DNA of 64,000 bases from Gemmobacter caeruleus (GTDB taxonomy: Bacteria; Pseudomonadota; Alphaproteobacteria; Rhodobacterales; Rhodobacteraceae), in contig NZ_VKKX01000053.1 of the NCBI RefSeq assembly GCF_008271655.1, positions 1 through 64,000 on the forward strand, in the 5' to 3' direction. Positions 30,943 through 40,713 of this stretch are shown piece by piece. Positions within the stretch are counted from its first letter, which is position 1; every line of letters starts with the position of its first letter. The notes below the pieces were generated by a model. The model worked only from the letters and a program-made list of their open reading frames with translations. It did not search any database and was not told the DNA's origin. Position numbers and translations under genes: made by a program.

Positions 30943-30968
30943 CAAAGGGGGCCGCGCGGCCCGCTTTG
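30942..30968. terminator. Bidirectional terminator between rarD and tyrS
   Basis: ACAAAGGGGGCCGC / GCGGCCCGCTTTGT folds into a long stem with a bulge, immediately after the rarD stop and 20 bases from the tyrS stop. T-runs are weak (TTTGT), so strength is uncertain. Confidence 0.6.
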
Positions 30969-30989
30969 TAGCGTTTTCCGACCCTCCGG

Positions 30990-32240
30990 TCAGTCCAGCG
31001 TGACCAGCGCGTGCCGCTTCTTGCCGGCGGTCAGCTTCATCGGCGCTTCGAAATCGGCGGCATGGAACTTGTGCCCTGCATCCAGCACCGGATCGTCATT
31101 CACCCGCGCGCCGCCCTCGGCGATCAGCCGCTTGGCCTCCTTGCCCGAAGGCGAGAGGCCCGCCCGCACGAACAACTGCGCCGCGGTAATGCCCTCGGCC
31201 ACATCCGCCACGCCCAGAACGACGGTCGGCAGATCGGCACCGATGCCGCCCTTTTCGAACACCTCGCGCGCGGTGGCCTCGGCGGCCTGCGCGGCCTCGG
31301 CCCCGTGCAACAGCGTCGTCACCTCATTGGCGAGGATGATCTTCGCGGCATTGATCTCCGACCCCGACAGCGCGCCCAGTCGTTCGCATTCCTCCAGCGG
31401 CAGATCGGTATAAAGCTTGAGGAAGCGGCCCACATCGGCATCGGTGGTGTTGCGCCAGAACTGCCAGAATTCGTAAGGCGACAGCATGTCGCCGCGCAGC
31501 CAGACCGCGCCCGAGGCCGACTTGCCCATCTTCTTGCCGTCCGAGGTGGTCAGCAAGGGCGAGGTCAGGCCATAGATCTCGCGATCCAGCACGCGGCGGG
31601 TCAGGTCGATCCCGTTGACGATATTGCCCCACTGATCCGACCCGCCCATCTGCAACAGGCAGCCATGCCGGCGGTAGATTTCAAGGAAATCATAGGCTTG
31701 CAGGATCATGTAGTTGAATTCAAGGAAAGACAGGCTCTGTTCACGATCCAGCCTCGATTTCACCGATTCAAAGGACAGCATCCGGTTCACGCTGAAATGC
31801 CGCCCGATATCGCGCAGGAACTCAAGGTAGTTCAGCCCGTCCAGCCATTCGGCATTGTTGAGCATGATCGCATCGCCCGCCCCGTCGCCATAGCTCAGGT
31901 AACGGCCAAAGACCTGCTTCATGCCGGCGATGTTCTCGTCGATCTTCTCGGGCGTGAGCAAGGGGCGCTCATCGGCGCGGAAGGACGGATCGCCCACCTT
32001 GGTCGTGCCGCCGCCCATCAGGGTGATCGGCTTGTGCCCGGTCTTTTGCAGCCAGCGCAGCATCATGATGTTGAGCAGATGGCCCACATGCAGCGACGCC
32101 GCCGTGGCGTCATAGCCGATATAGGCGGGCACCACCCCTTTGACCAAGGCTTCGTCCAGCCCCTGATAATCGGTGCAATCGGCCAGAAAGCCGCGCTCGA
32201 TCATCACGCGCATGAAGTCGGATTTCGGGTGGTAGGTCAT
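30990..32240 (-). CDS. tyrS: Tyrosyl-tRNA synthetase
   Basis: 416 residues. Class I synthetase with the HIGH-type signature [12 protein letters not shown] near residue 50, [11 protein letters not shown], the KMSKS-type KKMGKS, and a C-terminal S4 RNA-binding domain. Start at 32240 (MTYHPKS) follows GAGAGAG; ATG at 32255 lacks a ribosome site. It is divergent from anmK, whose start is 63 bases away. Confidence 0.96.
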   Translation of the reverse strand: MTYHPKSDFMRVMIERGFLADCTDYQGLDEALVKGVVPAYIGYDATAASLHVGHLLNIMMLRWLQKTGHKPITLMGGGTTKVGDPSFRADERPLLTPEKIDENIAGMKQVFGRYLSYGDGAGDAIMLNNAEWLDGLNYLEFLRDIGRHFSVNRMLSFESVKSRLDREQSLSFLEFNYMILQAYDFLEIYRRHGCLLQMGGSDQWGNIVNGIDLTRRVLDREIYGLTSPLLTTSDGKKMGKSASGAVWLRGDMLSPYEFWQFWRNTTDADVGRFLKLYTDLPLEECERLGALSGSEINAAKIILANEVTTLLHGAEAAQAAEATAREVFEKGGIGADLPTVVLGVADVAEGITAAQLFVRAGLSPSGKEAKRLIAEGGARVNDDPVLDAGHKFHAADFEAPMKLTAGKKRHALVTLD

Positions 32241-32303
32241 CTCTCTCTCGTGCATTTATGGCGCAAGATGCCGTATAACGGTGCGAGGGCATGAGGGGAA
32301 GCC

Positions 32304-33404
32304 ATGTTGAAACCGGGGCCGGTCTGGGCATTGGGCGCGATGTCGGGCACCTCGCTGGACGGGGTGGATGCGGCGCTGGTGCTGACCGACGGGCAGCGCA
32401 TCCTCGATTTCGGCGAAACCGGCTATCGCCCCTATGATGCCGAGGAACGCGCGATCCTGCGCGCGGGTCTTGGCCATTGGCCCGGCGACCCCGAGGTGGA
32501 ACCCGCGGCCGAGGTGGTGGAAACCGCCCATGCCGAATTGCTCAGCCAGTTCGGGGCGGCGGCGCTGGTGGGCTTTCACGGCCAGACCCTTGCCCATGAT
32601 CCCCGCGGGCGCGGCACCCATCAGGCCGGCGACGGCACCGTGCTGGCCGAGGTGCTGGGCCTGCCGGTGGTCTGGGATTTCCGCTCGTCCGATGTGGCGC
32701 TTGGTGGCCAGGGCGCGCCGCTCGCACCCTATTTCCATCACGCGCTGGCCCGCCATATCGGCGCGACCGAACCGCTGGCCTTTCTCAATCTCGGCGGCGT
32801 CGGCAATGTGACCTGGGTCGATCCCGCAAAGCCCGCGCCCGAAGATGCGGGCGCGGTGCTGGCCTTCGATACCGGCCCCGCCAATGCGCCGATCAACGAT
32901 CTGATGCAGGCCCGGCGCGGGCAGGATTGCGATGCGGGCGGCGCGCTGGCCGCCACGGGCCGGGCGCAGGGCCAGTTGATCGCGGGCTTCCTCGCCAGCG
33001 CCTATTTCCACCGCATCCCGCCCAAATCGCTGGACCGCAACGATTTTCACGATCTGCTGGCTGCCGTGGCCGATCTCGACGATGCCGATGCCGCCGCCAC
33101 CCTGACCCGCGCCGCGGCCGAGGCCGTGGCCCGCGGCGCCGAACATTTCCCCGCGCCGATCTCGCGCCTGCTGGTCACCGGCGGCGGGCGGCTCAATGCC
33201 ACGCTGATGGCGCATCTGGCGGAACTCGTTCCCTGCCCCGTCGCCCCGGTCGAGGCGGTCGGCCTGAACGGCGACATGCTGGAGGCGCAGGCCTTCGCCT
33301 ATCTCGCGGTGCGGGTTGCGCGTGGCCTGCCCACCTCCGGCCCCTCGACCACCGGCGTCATGGCGCAAGTCGGCGGCGGGCGCATCGCGCAACCCGGCCT
33401 CTGA
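32304..33404 (+). CDS. anmK: Anhydro-N-acetylmuramic acid kinase
   Basis: 366 residues. Phosphorylates 1,6-anhydro-MurNAc during peptidoglycan recycling. [14 protein letters not shown] at the N-terminus, [32 protein letters not shown] and [12 protein letters not shown] are signature blocks. A GGGGAAGCC precedes the ATG. The mltG lytic transglycosylase at the right end of the window belongs to the same wider cell-wall turnover, though at a distance. Confidence 0.95.
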   Translation: MLKPGPVWALGAMSGTSLDGVDAALVLTDGQRILDFGETGYRPYDAEERAILRAGLGHWPGDPEVEPAAEVVETAHAELLSQFGAAALVGFHGQTLAHDPRGRGTHQAGDGTVLAEVLGLPVVWDFRSSDVALGGQGAPLAPYFHHALARHIGATEPLAFLNLGGVGNVTWVDPAKPAPEDAGAVLAFDTGPANAPINDLMQARRGQDCDAGGALAATGRAQGQLIAGFLASAYFHRIPPKSLDRNDFHDLLAAVADLDDADAAATLTRAAAEAVARGAEHFPAPISRLLVTGGGRLNATLMAHLAELVPCPVAPVEAVGLNGDMLEAQAFAYLAVRVARGLPTSGPSTTGVMAQVGGGRIAQPGL

Positions 33405-33408
33405 CCGC

Positions 33409-33470
33409 TTCATCTGTTCAAAAATATCCTGCGGGGAGGTCCGGAGGGGTGCAAAACCCCTCCGGCGGCG
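33409..33470. repeat. Rhodobacterales-type intergenic repeat, copy B
   Basis: TGTTCAAAAATATCC, then GCGGGGAGGT, then a perfect 10-base stem CCGGAGGGGT / ACCCCTCCGG (33441-33450 and 33456-33465) around GCAAA. The stem is between the convergent anmK and panB-like genes. Same layout as copies A and C. Confidence 0.65.
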
Positions 33471-33494
33471 GCCAGACAGGCCAAGGCAGGGCCC

Positions 33495-34286
33495 TTAGGT
33501 CAGCGCCGCCAACAGGCGTTCATATTCCTCATCCGCCATCGCCACGACATGCTGCGGCGCGGGGTAGGCGCCGACCTGCACCTCGTCACGAAAGGCGGCA
33601 AAGGCCGCGACGCGCATCTGCTGCAAGCGGGCGTATTCGCTGGCAAAATCGGCATAGCCGCGGGCATGGCGCGGCTTGTGGCCACGGGTGCAGCCCAGCA
33701 CATCCTCGGCGAACAGATATTGCGCATCGGCATGCGGCCCCGCCCCCATGCCCAGCAGGATCAGCGGCGAACGGCGCGCGATCTCTGACGCCACGCGGTC
33801 GGGCACCACCTCCAGCTCCACCCCGATGGCGCCCGCCTCCTCGAACCGGCGGATATCGTCAAACAGCGCCAGCGCGGTTTCGGCAGTCTTGCCCACGGCC
33901 TTGAACCCGCCGGTCCAGGTCGCGCGCGACGGCACCAGCCCGGCATGGCCGATCACCGGGATCCCCTCATCGGTCAGCCGGGCGATGGTGTCGAACGACC
34001 CCGCGCAATAAAAGCTGTCGCCCCCCGTGCGCAGATGCCGATGTGCGGCGCGGAGGTAATCCTCGGCGGTGACGTGATGGCCATAAAGCAATCCCACCTG
34101 CACGAAGCAATCGCCCGCCGCCGCCCGCATCGCCGGCGTCCAGAAGGTTTCCACGATGGAGAGCATGTCGATGCCGGCCTCGGCGGCGGCGCGGGCCTCG
34201 TCCTCGGTCTCGACATAGAGCATGGAGAATTTGCGCCGCCCCTTGAGGGCGCGCAGATCGGCGACGGTCAGTCTGGCATGGCGCAT
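33495..34286 (-). CDS. PanB (ketopantoate hydroxymethyltransferase) homologue lacking the metal ligands
   Basis: 263 residues. The barrel is clearly PanB-like: VIGHAGLVPSRATWTGGFKA, the ALALFDDIRRFEEAGAIGVE helix, ELEVVPDRV with the catalytic-type Glu159, and ILLGMGAGPHADAQ. But the three metal-site positions differ: VGDS is IVET (Glu46), LADLPF is VGLLYG (Gly65) and KIEGG is YCAGS (Ala95). That argues against the usual Mg-dependent reaction on ketoisovalerate. It is probably a paralogue with a different substrate or role. The neighbours give no pantothenate context (no panC). Confidence 0.8.
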   Translation of the reverse strand: MRHARLTVADLRALKGRRKFSMLYVETEDEARAAAEAGIDMLSIVETFWTPAMRAAAGDCFVQVGLLYGHHVTAEDYLRAAHRHLRTGGDSFYCAGSFDTIARLTDEGIPVIGHAGLVPSRATWTGGFKAVGKTAETALALFDDIRRFEEAGAIGVELEVVPDRVASEIARRSPLILLGMGAGPHADAQYLFAEDVLGCTRGHKPRHARGYADFASEYARLQQMRVAAFAAFRDEVQVGAYPAPQHVVAMADEEYERLLAALT

Positions 34287-34399
34287 GACGGGTCTTCCTT
34301 TGCGGTCATTGCCGCGCAGGATGGCGCAAGCGCCCCTGCCGGGGCAGAGGGACCGGCGCAGAAACCGTCAATTCTCGTCACCCGCCCGGGCAGGCCATG

Positions 34400-34426
34400 C
34401 AAAAAGGGGCCTTGCGGCCCCTTTTC
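34400..34426 (-). terminator. Terminator of the cyclophilin operon
   Basis: On the minus strand AAAAGGGGCC-GCAA-GGCCCCTTTTT with a clean T-run, 30 bases downstream of the last cyclophilin stop. Confidence 0.85.
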
Positions 34427-34455
34427 AAGCGATATGAACGATCGTTTGCAAACGA

Positions 34456-35019
34456 TCATTCCTGAACGGTCACCTTGACCATGCGGTCGGGGCTTTCCAC
34501 CTCGCCATTGCGGCCGGTGCCCTTCTTGATGGCATCGACCACCTCCATGCCCGAAATGACCCGGCCCACGACGGTATATTGCCCGTCCAGATGCGACGCC
34601 GGGGCGAACATGATGAAGAACTGGCTGTTGGCCGAATTGGGATCGGCCGACCGCGCCATGCCCACGACACCGCGGTCGAAGGTCAGGTTGGAAAACTCGG
34701 CCGGCAGGTCGGGCAGATGCGATCCGCCCATCCCGGCCTGCGCGCTGCCGCCGCCCTTGCCATATTGCACATCGCCGGTCTGCGCCATGAAACCGTCGAT
34801 GACGCGGTGGAACACCACATCGTCATAGGCGCCTTCCTTGGCCAGCGCGACGATCTGCGCCACATGTTTGGGGGCGACGTGATCGGCCAGGTCGATCACA
34901 ATCTCGCCCTTGGCCTCCCCCCCGACCTCAATCATCAGATTGGGGCCGGGGCCGTCGGTTTCGGCAAAGGCGGGGGCGGCGATCAGCAAGAGCGCCGCGA
35001 GGCTGAGCTTATTGAACAT
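34456..35019 (-). CDS. Exported cyclophilin-type peptidyl-prolyl isomerase
   Basis: 187 residues. Signal peptide LSLAALLLIAAPAFAETDG, then the cyclophilin fold: VVFHRVIDGFMAQTGDVQYG, MARSADPNSANSQFFIMF and GQYTVVGRVISGMEVVD. Active-site Arg in FHRV and the QFF motif are present. Predicted periplasmic foldase. It starts inside the end of the cytoplasmic paralogue (11-base overlap), so the two are coupled. Confidence 0.93.
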   Translation of the reverse strand: MFNKLSLAALLLIAAPAFAETDGPGPNLMIEVGGEAKGEIVIDLADHVAPKHVAQIVALAKEGAYDDVVFHRVIDGFMAQTGDVQYGKGGGSAQAGMGGSHLPDLPAEFSNLTFDRGVVGMARSADPNSANSQFFIMFAPASHLDGQYTVVGRVISGMEVVDAIKKGTGRNGEVESPDRMVKVTVQE

Positions 35020-35521
35020 CGGCGGCCACCTGCACCTTGATCATGCGGTCGGGGCTGGCCGGCGGCTCGCCCCGCATGATCTTGTCCACATGTTCCATCC
35101 CCGAGATGACGCGGCCATAGACGGTATACTGGCCGTTCAGGAAATGGTTGTCCTTGAAGTTGATGAAGAACTGGCTGTTGGCGCTGTTGGGGTTCATCGA
35201 CCGCGCAGCGCCCAGCGTGCCGCGATCATGCGGCAGCTTGGAAAACTCGGCCGGCAGATCCGGCAGATCCGACCCGCCGGTGCCCGAACGACGGGCGTTA
35301 TAGGCGGGGCTTTCCATATTGCCATGTTCCACATCGCCGGTCTGCGCCATGAAGCCGTCGATCACGCGGTGGAAGGCCACGTTGTCATATTTGCCGGCGC
35401 GGGCCAGTTCCTTCATCCGCTCGGCATGTTTCGGCGCCACTTCGGGCAGCAGGGCGATGACGACATCGCCGTCTTTCAGCGTGATGATGACGGTATTTTC
35501 GGGGTCTTTGATCTCGGCCAT
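35009..35521 (-). CDS. Cytoplasmic cyclophilin-type peptidyl-prolyl isomerase
   Basis: 170 residues, no signal peptide. NVAFHRVIDGFMAQTGDVEH, ARSMNPNSANSQFFINFKDN and GQYTVYGRVISGMEHVDKIM show the complete active site. Closely related to the exported protein encoded immediately downstream; the pair gives the same activity in cytoplasm and periplasm. Confidence 0.93.
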   Translation of the reverse strand: MAEIKDPENTVIITLKDGDVVIALLPEVAPKHAERMKELARAGKYDNVAFHRVIDGFMAQTGDVEHGNMESPAYNARRSGTGGSDLPDLPAEFSKLPHDRGTLGAARSMNPNSANSQFFINFKDNHFLNGQYTVYGRVISGMEHVDKIMRGEPPASPDRMIKVQVAADVQ

Positions 35522-35656
35522 GTCGGTCGGTCTCCTCTTTCGCTGGGCGCACCGTAAAGGCGCGGGCGTTCAAGGGAAAGGGCAAACCCGCGTGAGCGGT
35601 TGACGCGGGGGCCGGTTCGGCGGAAAGAGGGGCGACAGCTTTTCGCGGAGGCTCCG

Positions 35657-36844
35657 ATGGCTTGGAAGACGCTCGACGATATCGACCTGAACGGCAAGAC
35701 GGTGCTGGTGCGCGTCGATATCAATGTGCCGATGGAAAATGGCGTGGTGACCGATGCCACCCGGATCGAAAAGATCGTGCCCACGGTCAAGGATATCCAG
35801 GGCAAGGGCGGCAAGGTGGTGCTGCTGGCGCATTTCGACCGGCCCAAGGGCAAGGTCGTGCCGGAGATGAGCCTTGGCCATGTGAAGACCGCGCTGGAAG
35901 CGGCCCTGGGCCGCAAGGTCGTGTTCGGGTCTGACTGCATCGGCGCCCCGGCGCAGGCGGCGATCGACGCGGCGACGGGCAGCGATGTGGTGCTGCTGGA
36001 AAACACCCGTTTTCATGCCGGCGAGGAAAAGAATGATCCGGCACTGGCGCAGGGCATGGCGGCGCTTGGCGATGTCTATGTGAACGACGCCTTTTCGGCC
36101 GCGCATCGGGCGCATGCCTCGACCGCCGGTCTGGCCCATCTGCTGCCCGCCGCCGCGGGCCGGCTGATGGAGGCGGAGCTGCGCGCGCTGGAGGCCGCCC
36201 TTGGCGCGCCGCAGCGTCCGGTGGTGGCCGTGGTGGGCGGCGCCAAGGTTTCGACCAAGCTCGACCTGCTGGGCAATCTGGTGTCGAAGGTCGATCATCT
36301 GGTGATCGGCGGCGGCATGGCCAATACCTTCCTCGTGGCGCAGGGCGTGGAGGTCGGCAAATCGCTGGCCGAACGCGACATGGCCGAGACCGCGCGCGAG
36401 ATCCTCGGCAAGGCGCAGGCGGCGGGCTGCACCATCCATCTGCCGGTGGATGTGGTCGTGGCGCGCGAATTCAAGGCGGGGGCCGCGAATGAAACCGTGG
36501 CGACCGGCGCCTGCCCGGCGGATGCGATGATCCTCGATGCCGGGCCGCAGACGGTGGCCGCGATCCGCGCGGTGTTTGCCGGGGCGAAGACGCTGATCTG
36601 GAACGGCCCGCTGGGCGCCTTCGAGATCGAGCCCTTCGACGCCGCCACCAATGCCGCCGCGCGCGCCGCGGCCGAACTGACCCGCGCGGGCCAGCTGATT
36701 TCGGTCGCCGGCGGCGGCGATACCGTGGCCGCACTGAACAAGGCCGGCGCTGCGGGCGATTTCAGCTTCATCTCCACCGCCGGGGGCGCCTTCCTCGAAT
36801 GGATGGAGGGCAAGGATCTGCCCGGGGTCACCGCCCTGGGCTGA
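35657..36844 (+). CDS. pgk: Phosphoglycerate kinase
   Basis: 395 residues. Makes ATP from 1,3-bisphosphoglycerate in glycolysis. [16 protein letters not shown] at the N-terminus, [34 protein letters not shown] and the ATP-site [17 protein letters not shown] are complete. Start at 35657 with GGAGG upstream. With eno and the class I aldolase it is one of three glycolytic genes spread through the window. Confidence 0.97.
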   Translation: MAWKTLDDIDLNGKTVLVRVDINVPMENGVVTDATRIEKIVPTVKDIQGKGGKVVLLAHFDRPKGKVVPEMSLGHVKTALEAALGRKVVFGSDCIGAPAQAAIDAATGSDVVLLENTRFHAGEEKNDPALAQGMAALGDVYVNDAFSAAHRAHASTAGLAHLLPAAAGRLMEAELRALEAALGAPQRPVVAVVGGAKVSTKLDLLGNLVSKVDHLVIGGGMANTFLVAQGVEVGKSLAERDMAETAREILGKAQAAGCTIHLPVDVVVAREFKAGAANETVATGACPADAMILDAGPQTVAAIRAVFAGAKTLIWNGPLGAFEIEPFDAATNAAARAAAELTRAGQLISVAGGGDTVAALNKAGAAGDFSFISTAGGAFLEWMEGKDLPGVTALG

Positions 36845-36893
36845 GCGTTTCGGCCACAGTGCCGCCATTTGCGCGGCGTGGCGAAAGCCACAA

Positions 36894-36958
36894 TTGACGC
36901 GATTCAGGACGGTTGCTAGCGTCCGCTGGCCTGCCTTTGGGCAGGCCAAATCATTTTT
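36894..36958 (+). promoter_or_regulatory. Promoter and leader hairpin of the RTX gene
   Basis: TTGACG (36894-36899), 17 bases, TAGCGT (36917-36922). Downstream a stem GGCCTGCC-TTTG-GGCAGGCC (36928-36947) is followed by AAATCATTTTT. The hairpin and T-run may be the terminator of pgk instead, or an attenuator for the RTX gene. Confidence 0.5.
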
Positions 36959-36977
36959 CAGCACCCCAGGGCAAACC

Positions 36978-38072
36978 ATGACGATTGACCATTACACCCT
37001 CCCCGACATTCCCGGACTTCCCACTGTCGGCAATATCTGGACCGGCACCAACCGCAGCGAACGCAAGGTCGGCACCTCCAAGGGCGACACCTTTTTCGGC
37101 ATGGGCGGCAATGACACGCTCATCGGCTATGGCGGCAATGACATTCTCGACGGCAATATGGGCCGCGATGTGATCAAGGGCGGCCTGGGCAATGATGCGA
37201 TCACGCTTCTGGGCGCCGATACGGTGACGGGCGGCGGCGGCCTGGATTTCTTCATGATGGTCGGGGTCAATCTGGGCCTGGGCCTGGGCACCGCGAACCG
37301 GTCGATCATCACCGACTTCAAGGATGCGGGCTATCTGCATGACGTGATCCAGCTTGCCGGCTATTTCAGGTTCGAATGGAAGGATCGCGATGGTGATATC
37401 GGCGACGGCTTTTCCATCGTGCGCAAAGGCGCGGATACGCTGATCACCACCCGCGATGTGGGCGGCAATATCCAGAAAATCCTGGTCAAGAACACCCTGC
37501 CCCGCGAACTCACCCAGGAAAACCTGATGATCGTCCCGCTGCCGGGGCTGAGCGCGCCGGCCGCCCCCGCCGCGCCGATCGAGGGCGGCGATGGCGCGGA
37601 TTCGCTGCCGGGCGGCAAGGGCGACGATTTCATCATCGGCGGCGCGGGCAATGACACGCTGCGCGGCTTTGCCGGCGATGACGAGCTGAACGGCATGGCC
37701 GGGGCCGACCGCATGTTCGGCGGGCGCGGCGCGGACCGTATCTATGTCTCGGGCGGCGACAAGGCCTTTGGCGGCTATGGCGCCGATACTTTCGTACTGC
37801 TTTCGCCGGCCGATTTCGCCGATATCGCCGATGACGGGCGCGCGGTGGTGCATGATTTCCACGCACGCGGCACCCATCACGACGTGGTGGAACTGTCGCT
37901 GTTCGACGTGACCTGGGCGGATCGCGATCTGGGTCTGGAAGACGGGTTCGAACTGCGCAAGGTGCAGGGCGGCGTGAAGGTCAGCCTGATGGACAGCGAC
38001 GGCGACGTGGTGGAGTTGCTGCTCAAGGGCACGGCGCTCAAATTCCTGACCGAAGACAATTTCATCTTCTGA
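36978..38072 (+). CDS. RTX-type calcium-binding repeat protein
   Basis: 364 residues with two blocks of glycine/aspartate nonapeptide repeats: GMGGNDTLIGYGGNDILDGN near residues 40-60 and GGAGNDTLRGFAGDDELNGM near 230-250. Such repeats form Ca2+-bound beta-rolls and occur in type I-secreted proteins, whose signal is C-terminal; the end here is FLTEDNFIF. No enzyme domain and no secretion gene is seen in the window. The start MTIDHYTL at 36978 has AGGG upstream; upstream frame is noncoding leader. Convergent with a second RTX gene. Confidence 0.8.
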   Translation: MTIDHYTLPDIPGLPTVGNIWTGTNRSERKVGTSKGDTFFGMGGNDTLIGYGGNDILDGNMGRDVIKGGLGNDAITLLGADTVTGGGGLDFFMMVGVNLGLGLGTANRSIITDFKDAGYLHDVIQLAGYFRFEWKDRDGDIGDGFSIVRKGADTLITTRDVGGNIQKILVKNTLPRELTQENLMIVPLPGLSAPAAPAAPIEGGDGADSLPGGKGDDFIIGGAGNDTLRGFAGDDELNGMAGADRMFGGRGADRIYVSGGDKAFGGYGADTFVLLSPADFADIADDGRAVVHDFHARGTHHDVVELSLFDVTWADRDLGLEDGFELRKVQGGVKVSLMDSDGDVVELLLKGTALKFLTEDNFIF

Positions 38073-38110
38073 TCGGAGCCCGGTCTTCTGATCGGACCCG
38101 GTCGAAATGA

Positions 38111-38138
38111 CAAAGGCCCGCCATCCGGCGGGCCTTTT
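38111..38138. terminator. Bidirectional terminator between the convergent RTX genes
   Basis: AAAGGCCCGCC-ATCC-GGCGGGCCTTTT. T-run on the plus strand and A-run (T on minus) on the other allow both directions. Just before it is an imperfect tandem repeat of TCTTCTGATCGGA-CCCGGTC (about 38065-38103). Confidence 0.85.
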
Positions 38139-38155
38139 CGCATCGTGATGCGGGA

Positions 38156-39037
38156 TCAGCCGAAGACCTGATCCTCGGTCCGCAGCCGGTCGGCGAAATC
38201 GCCCAGATCGGTGACGCCATGCACGAAGATCGCATTGCCGCCGCGTTCGATCACGATGCCGCCCTCCAGCACGCGGGCATAGGTCTCCAGCAGCGCGGCC
38301 GCGTTTTCCATCCCCTGCCAATAGGCGTCGCCCAGCACGATCGTATCGTCGAGGGTGAAATCGCCCGCCACATCCGCGCCATGGCGACCGCGGAAGACAA
38401 ACACGTCATTGCCCGCGCCGCCGCGCAGCCGGTCATGGCCGCCGCCGCCCTCCAGCAGGTCGCGGCCACCGCCACCCAGCAGGTAATCGTCGCCCGCGCC
38501 ACCGCGCAGCGTGTCATCGGCATAACCGCCCTCCAGCCGGTCGGCGCCATTGCCGCCGATCAGCAGATCGGTCCCGCCCATGCCGCGCAGCCAGTCGGCG
38601 CCATTGCCCCCCAGCAGCGTGTCATTGCCGCCCGCCCCGTTGAGCGTGTCATTGCCAGCCTGCCCTTCCAGCCGGTCGCGCCATTCGGACCCGATCACCC
38701 GATCATTGCCGGCAAACAGCGCGGAAAAGAACGCATCGCCATCGCGGCTGTCGGCAATCAGGTCAAGCAGATCGCTTCCCGTCACCGCCAGATTGGAAAA
38801 CTGCGCCACCGTCACCCGGCCTTCGGGGCTGAGCGTGCGCAGCGAAATGCCGGTGATGTCACCGGTCAGCGCCCCGCCTTCATAGCTGTAATCGCCGCTC
38901 AGTTGCAGCCGCTTGCCACCCAGCGTGACGAACAGCGCTTCGGGGTCGCGGGCATTGAGCGGGCCAAAGACCGCATCGTCGAATTGCGACAGGTCCAGGC
39001 CGCGCTTGATATTGTCGGTGGTGGTCAGGCGGGTCAT
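38156..39037 (-). CDS. RTX-type calcium-binding repeat protein, second copy type
   Basis: 293 residues. Residues about 1-110 form a non-repetitive domain ([20 protein letters not shown]). Residues about 125-215 are tandem nonapeptides, for example [20 protein letters not shown] and [20 protein letters not shown]. It ends RTEDQVFG, similar to the FLTEDNFIF end of the convergent neighbour, perhaps part of a shared secretion signal. ATG at 39037 has AGGAG eight bases upstream; a GTG at 39043 is less likely. Confidence 0.8.
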   Translation of the reverse strand: MTRLTTTDNIKRGLDLSQFDDAVFGPLNARDPEALFVTLGGKRLQLSGDYSYEGGALTGDITGISLRTLSPEGRVTVAQFSNLAVTGSDLLDLIADSRDGDAFFSALFAGNDRVIGSEWRDRLEGQAGNDTLNGAGGNDTLLGGNGADWLRGMGGTDLLIGGNGADRLEGGYADDTLRGGAGDDYLLGGGGRDLLEGGGGHDRLRGGAGNDVFVFRGRHGADVAGDFTLDDTIVLGDAYWQGMENAAALLETYARVLEGGIVIERGGNAIFVHGVTDLGDFADRLRTEDQVFG

Positions 39038-39348
39038 GGTCACTACTCCTCATCCGGACAAGGGTCCGGCCACTGGTTCCATCTTGAAACGAATTTGCGA
39101 AAGCTTCGATGCAAGTCAAGCGACGGCTGCGGCGGCGCCGGAACTGCATGCCCGCGCAGGATCAATCCCGCCCCGGCCCGCCTGCCACGCCGGGAAACCG
39201 AAACAATCCACAGGCCGATTCGCGCCGGGTCCGCAGCTCGGCCCTGCGTGCTAGCGCAAACAGAATTGCGCGATGCCCTACAGCCGAATAGGCAGGGAAA
39301 CATGGCCTGTCGCCCCGTCCGGCGCAGGATGAGAGAGGAGCTTTTTTC
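39038..39348. other. 311-base divergent intergenic region (RTX gene / aldolase)
   Basis: No gene supported. It should carry the promoters of both flanking genes. A weak LacI-type half-palindrome TGCTAGCG-CAAACA lies at 39249-39262 and a possible aldolase promoter TTGCGC-17-TAGGCA at 39266-39294; both are by eye only. Confidence 0.35.
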
Positions 39349-40278
39349 ATGCGTGCGACCCGGCAAGTCCAGAAGATCCTGAGCCAGTATGAAGGCGAGA
39401 ATGCAGGGGTGAAGGGCAATCTCTGCCGCATCCTGATGGAGGGCAAGCTGGGCGGCACCGGCAAGATGATCATCCTGCCGGTCGATCAGGGGTTTGAACA
39501 CGGGCCTGCCCGCAGCTTTGCCCCCAACCCGGCGGGCTATGATCCGCATTACCATTACCAGCTGGCCATCGACGCGGGGCTGAGCGCCTATGCCGCGCCG
39601 CTGGGGCCGCTGGAGGCCGGGGCCGATACCTTTGCCGGGCAGATCCCCACCATCCTCAAGGTCAACAGCGCCAACAGCCTGATGTCGGACAGCGCGGGCA
39701 AGAACCAGGCGGTGACGGGTTCGGTCGATGATGCGCTGCGGCTGGGCTGCGCCGCCATCGGCTTTACCATCTATCCCGGCTCGGACATGGCGCTCGACAT
39801 GTTCGAGGAGATCGTGGAGATGCGCCGCGAGGCCGCGTCGAAGGGCATCGCCACCGTGATCTGGTCCTATCCGCGCGGCGAGGCGGTGACCAAGGATGGC
39901 GAGACGGCGGTGGATGTGGCGGCCTATGCCGCGCATATCGCGGCCCTGCTGGGCGCGCATATCATCAAGATCAAGCTGTCCACCGACCATCTGATGCAGC
40001 CCGAGGCGAAGAAGGTCTATGACAAGGAAAAGATCGACATTTCCGACCTGACCGCCCGCGTGCGCCATTGCGTGCAGGCCAGCTTCAACGGCCGGCGCCT
40101 GATCGTATTCTCGGGCGGGGCGGCCAAGGGGGCGGATGCGGTGTTCGGCGATGCCCGCGCCATCCGCGACGGCGGCGGCAACGGGTCGATCATCGGCCGC
40201 AACAGCTTTCAACGCTCGCGCGAGGATGCGCTGGCCATGCTGGGCAAGCTGGTGGACATCTACAAGGGCAAGGCCTGA
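39349..40278 (+). CDS. fbaB: Class I fructose-bisphosphate aldolase (FbaB/DhnA type)
   Basis: 309 residues. Schiff-base aldolase that cleaves fructose 1,6-bisphosphate. MIILPVDQGFEHGPARSFAP near residue 40, the KIKLSTDHLMQPEAKKVYDK region with the expected Lys, and IVFSGGAAKGADAVFGDARA are typical of the DhnA group. AGAGGAG precedes the ATG. No class II aldolase is seen in the window. Confidence 0.9.
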   Translation: MRATRQVQKILSQYEGENAGVKGNLCRILMEGKLGGTGKMIILPVDQGFEHGPARSFAPNPAGYDPHYHYQLAIDAGLSAYAAPLGPLEAGADTFAGQIPTILKVNSANSLMSDSAGKNQAVTGSVDDALRLGCAAIGFTIYPGSDMALDMFEEIVEMRREAASKGIATVIWSYPRGEAVTKDGETAVDVAAYAAHIAALLGAHIIKIKLSTDHLMQPEAKKVYDKEKIDISDLTARVRHCVQASFNGRRLIVFSGGAAKGADAVFGDARAIRDGGGNGSIIGRNSFQRSREDALAMLGKLVDIYKGKA

Positions 40279-40345
40279 ACGGCCCGCGCGGGCGGCGCCA
40301 CATCGCCGCCCCGCAAATCTCTGACTCTGGCGCAATTTCCTGATT

Positions 40346-40365
40346 CACAAGGCGATTCGCCTGTG
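40346..40365. promoter_or_regulatory. Inverted repeat in the FtsB-like gene promoter region
   Basis: CACAAGGCGA directly followed by TTCGCCTGTG (one-base offset in the right arm), just upstream of a CATAAA -10-like element at 40367. Possible operator; no regulator assigned. Confidence 0.35.
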
Positions 40366-40416
40366 GCATAAAAGGGTATCGCCCCCAGCGAACGAGGGGC
40401 GCATCCAGAGACGAGC

Positions 40417-40713
40417 ATGACCCCTCATCGCCTTTCGATCGGCAGCCTGATGATCTTCGCCCTGGCCTTTGGCCTTGGCGCATATTTCACCTTTGCGGCC
40501 GTGCAGGGTGATTTCGGGCTGTTCCGCCGCGCCCAGATCCGCGCCGAGGCCGAGGCACTGAGCGCCGAGCGTGATCGCCTGCGCCGCGAGCTGGCGGAAT
40601 TGCAGAACCGCACGCATCGCCTGTCGGATGCCTATCTGGATCTCGATCTGCTGGATGAACAGGTGCGCGACGTGCTGGGCTATATTCGCGCCGACGAGGT
40701 GGTGATCCGCTAG
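40417..40713 (+). CDS. FtsB/DivIC-like septum formation initiator
   Basis: 98 residues. One N-terminal transmembrane helix LMIFALAFGLGAYFTFAAVQ and then a coiled coil AEAEALSAERDRLRRELAEL. This is the layout of FtsB, a bitopic division protein that works with FtsL and FtsQ. The position just before the pyruvate dehydrogenase operon and after glycolytic genes is conserved in many alphaproteobacteria. Its stop overlaps the convergent SRPBCC gene by four bases. Confidence 0.85.
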   Translation: MTPHRLSIGSLMIFALAFGLGAYFTFAAVQGDFGLFRRAQIRAEAEALSAERDRLRRELAELQNRTHRLSDAYLDLDLLDEQVRDVLGYIRADEVVIR

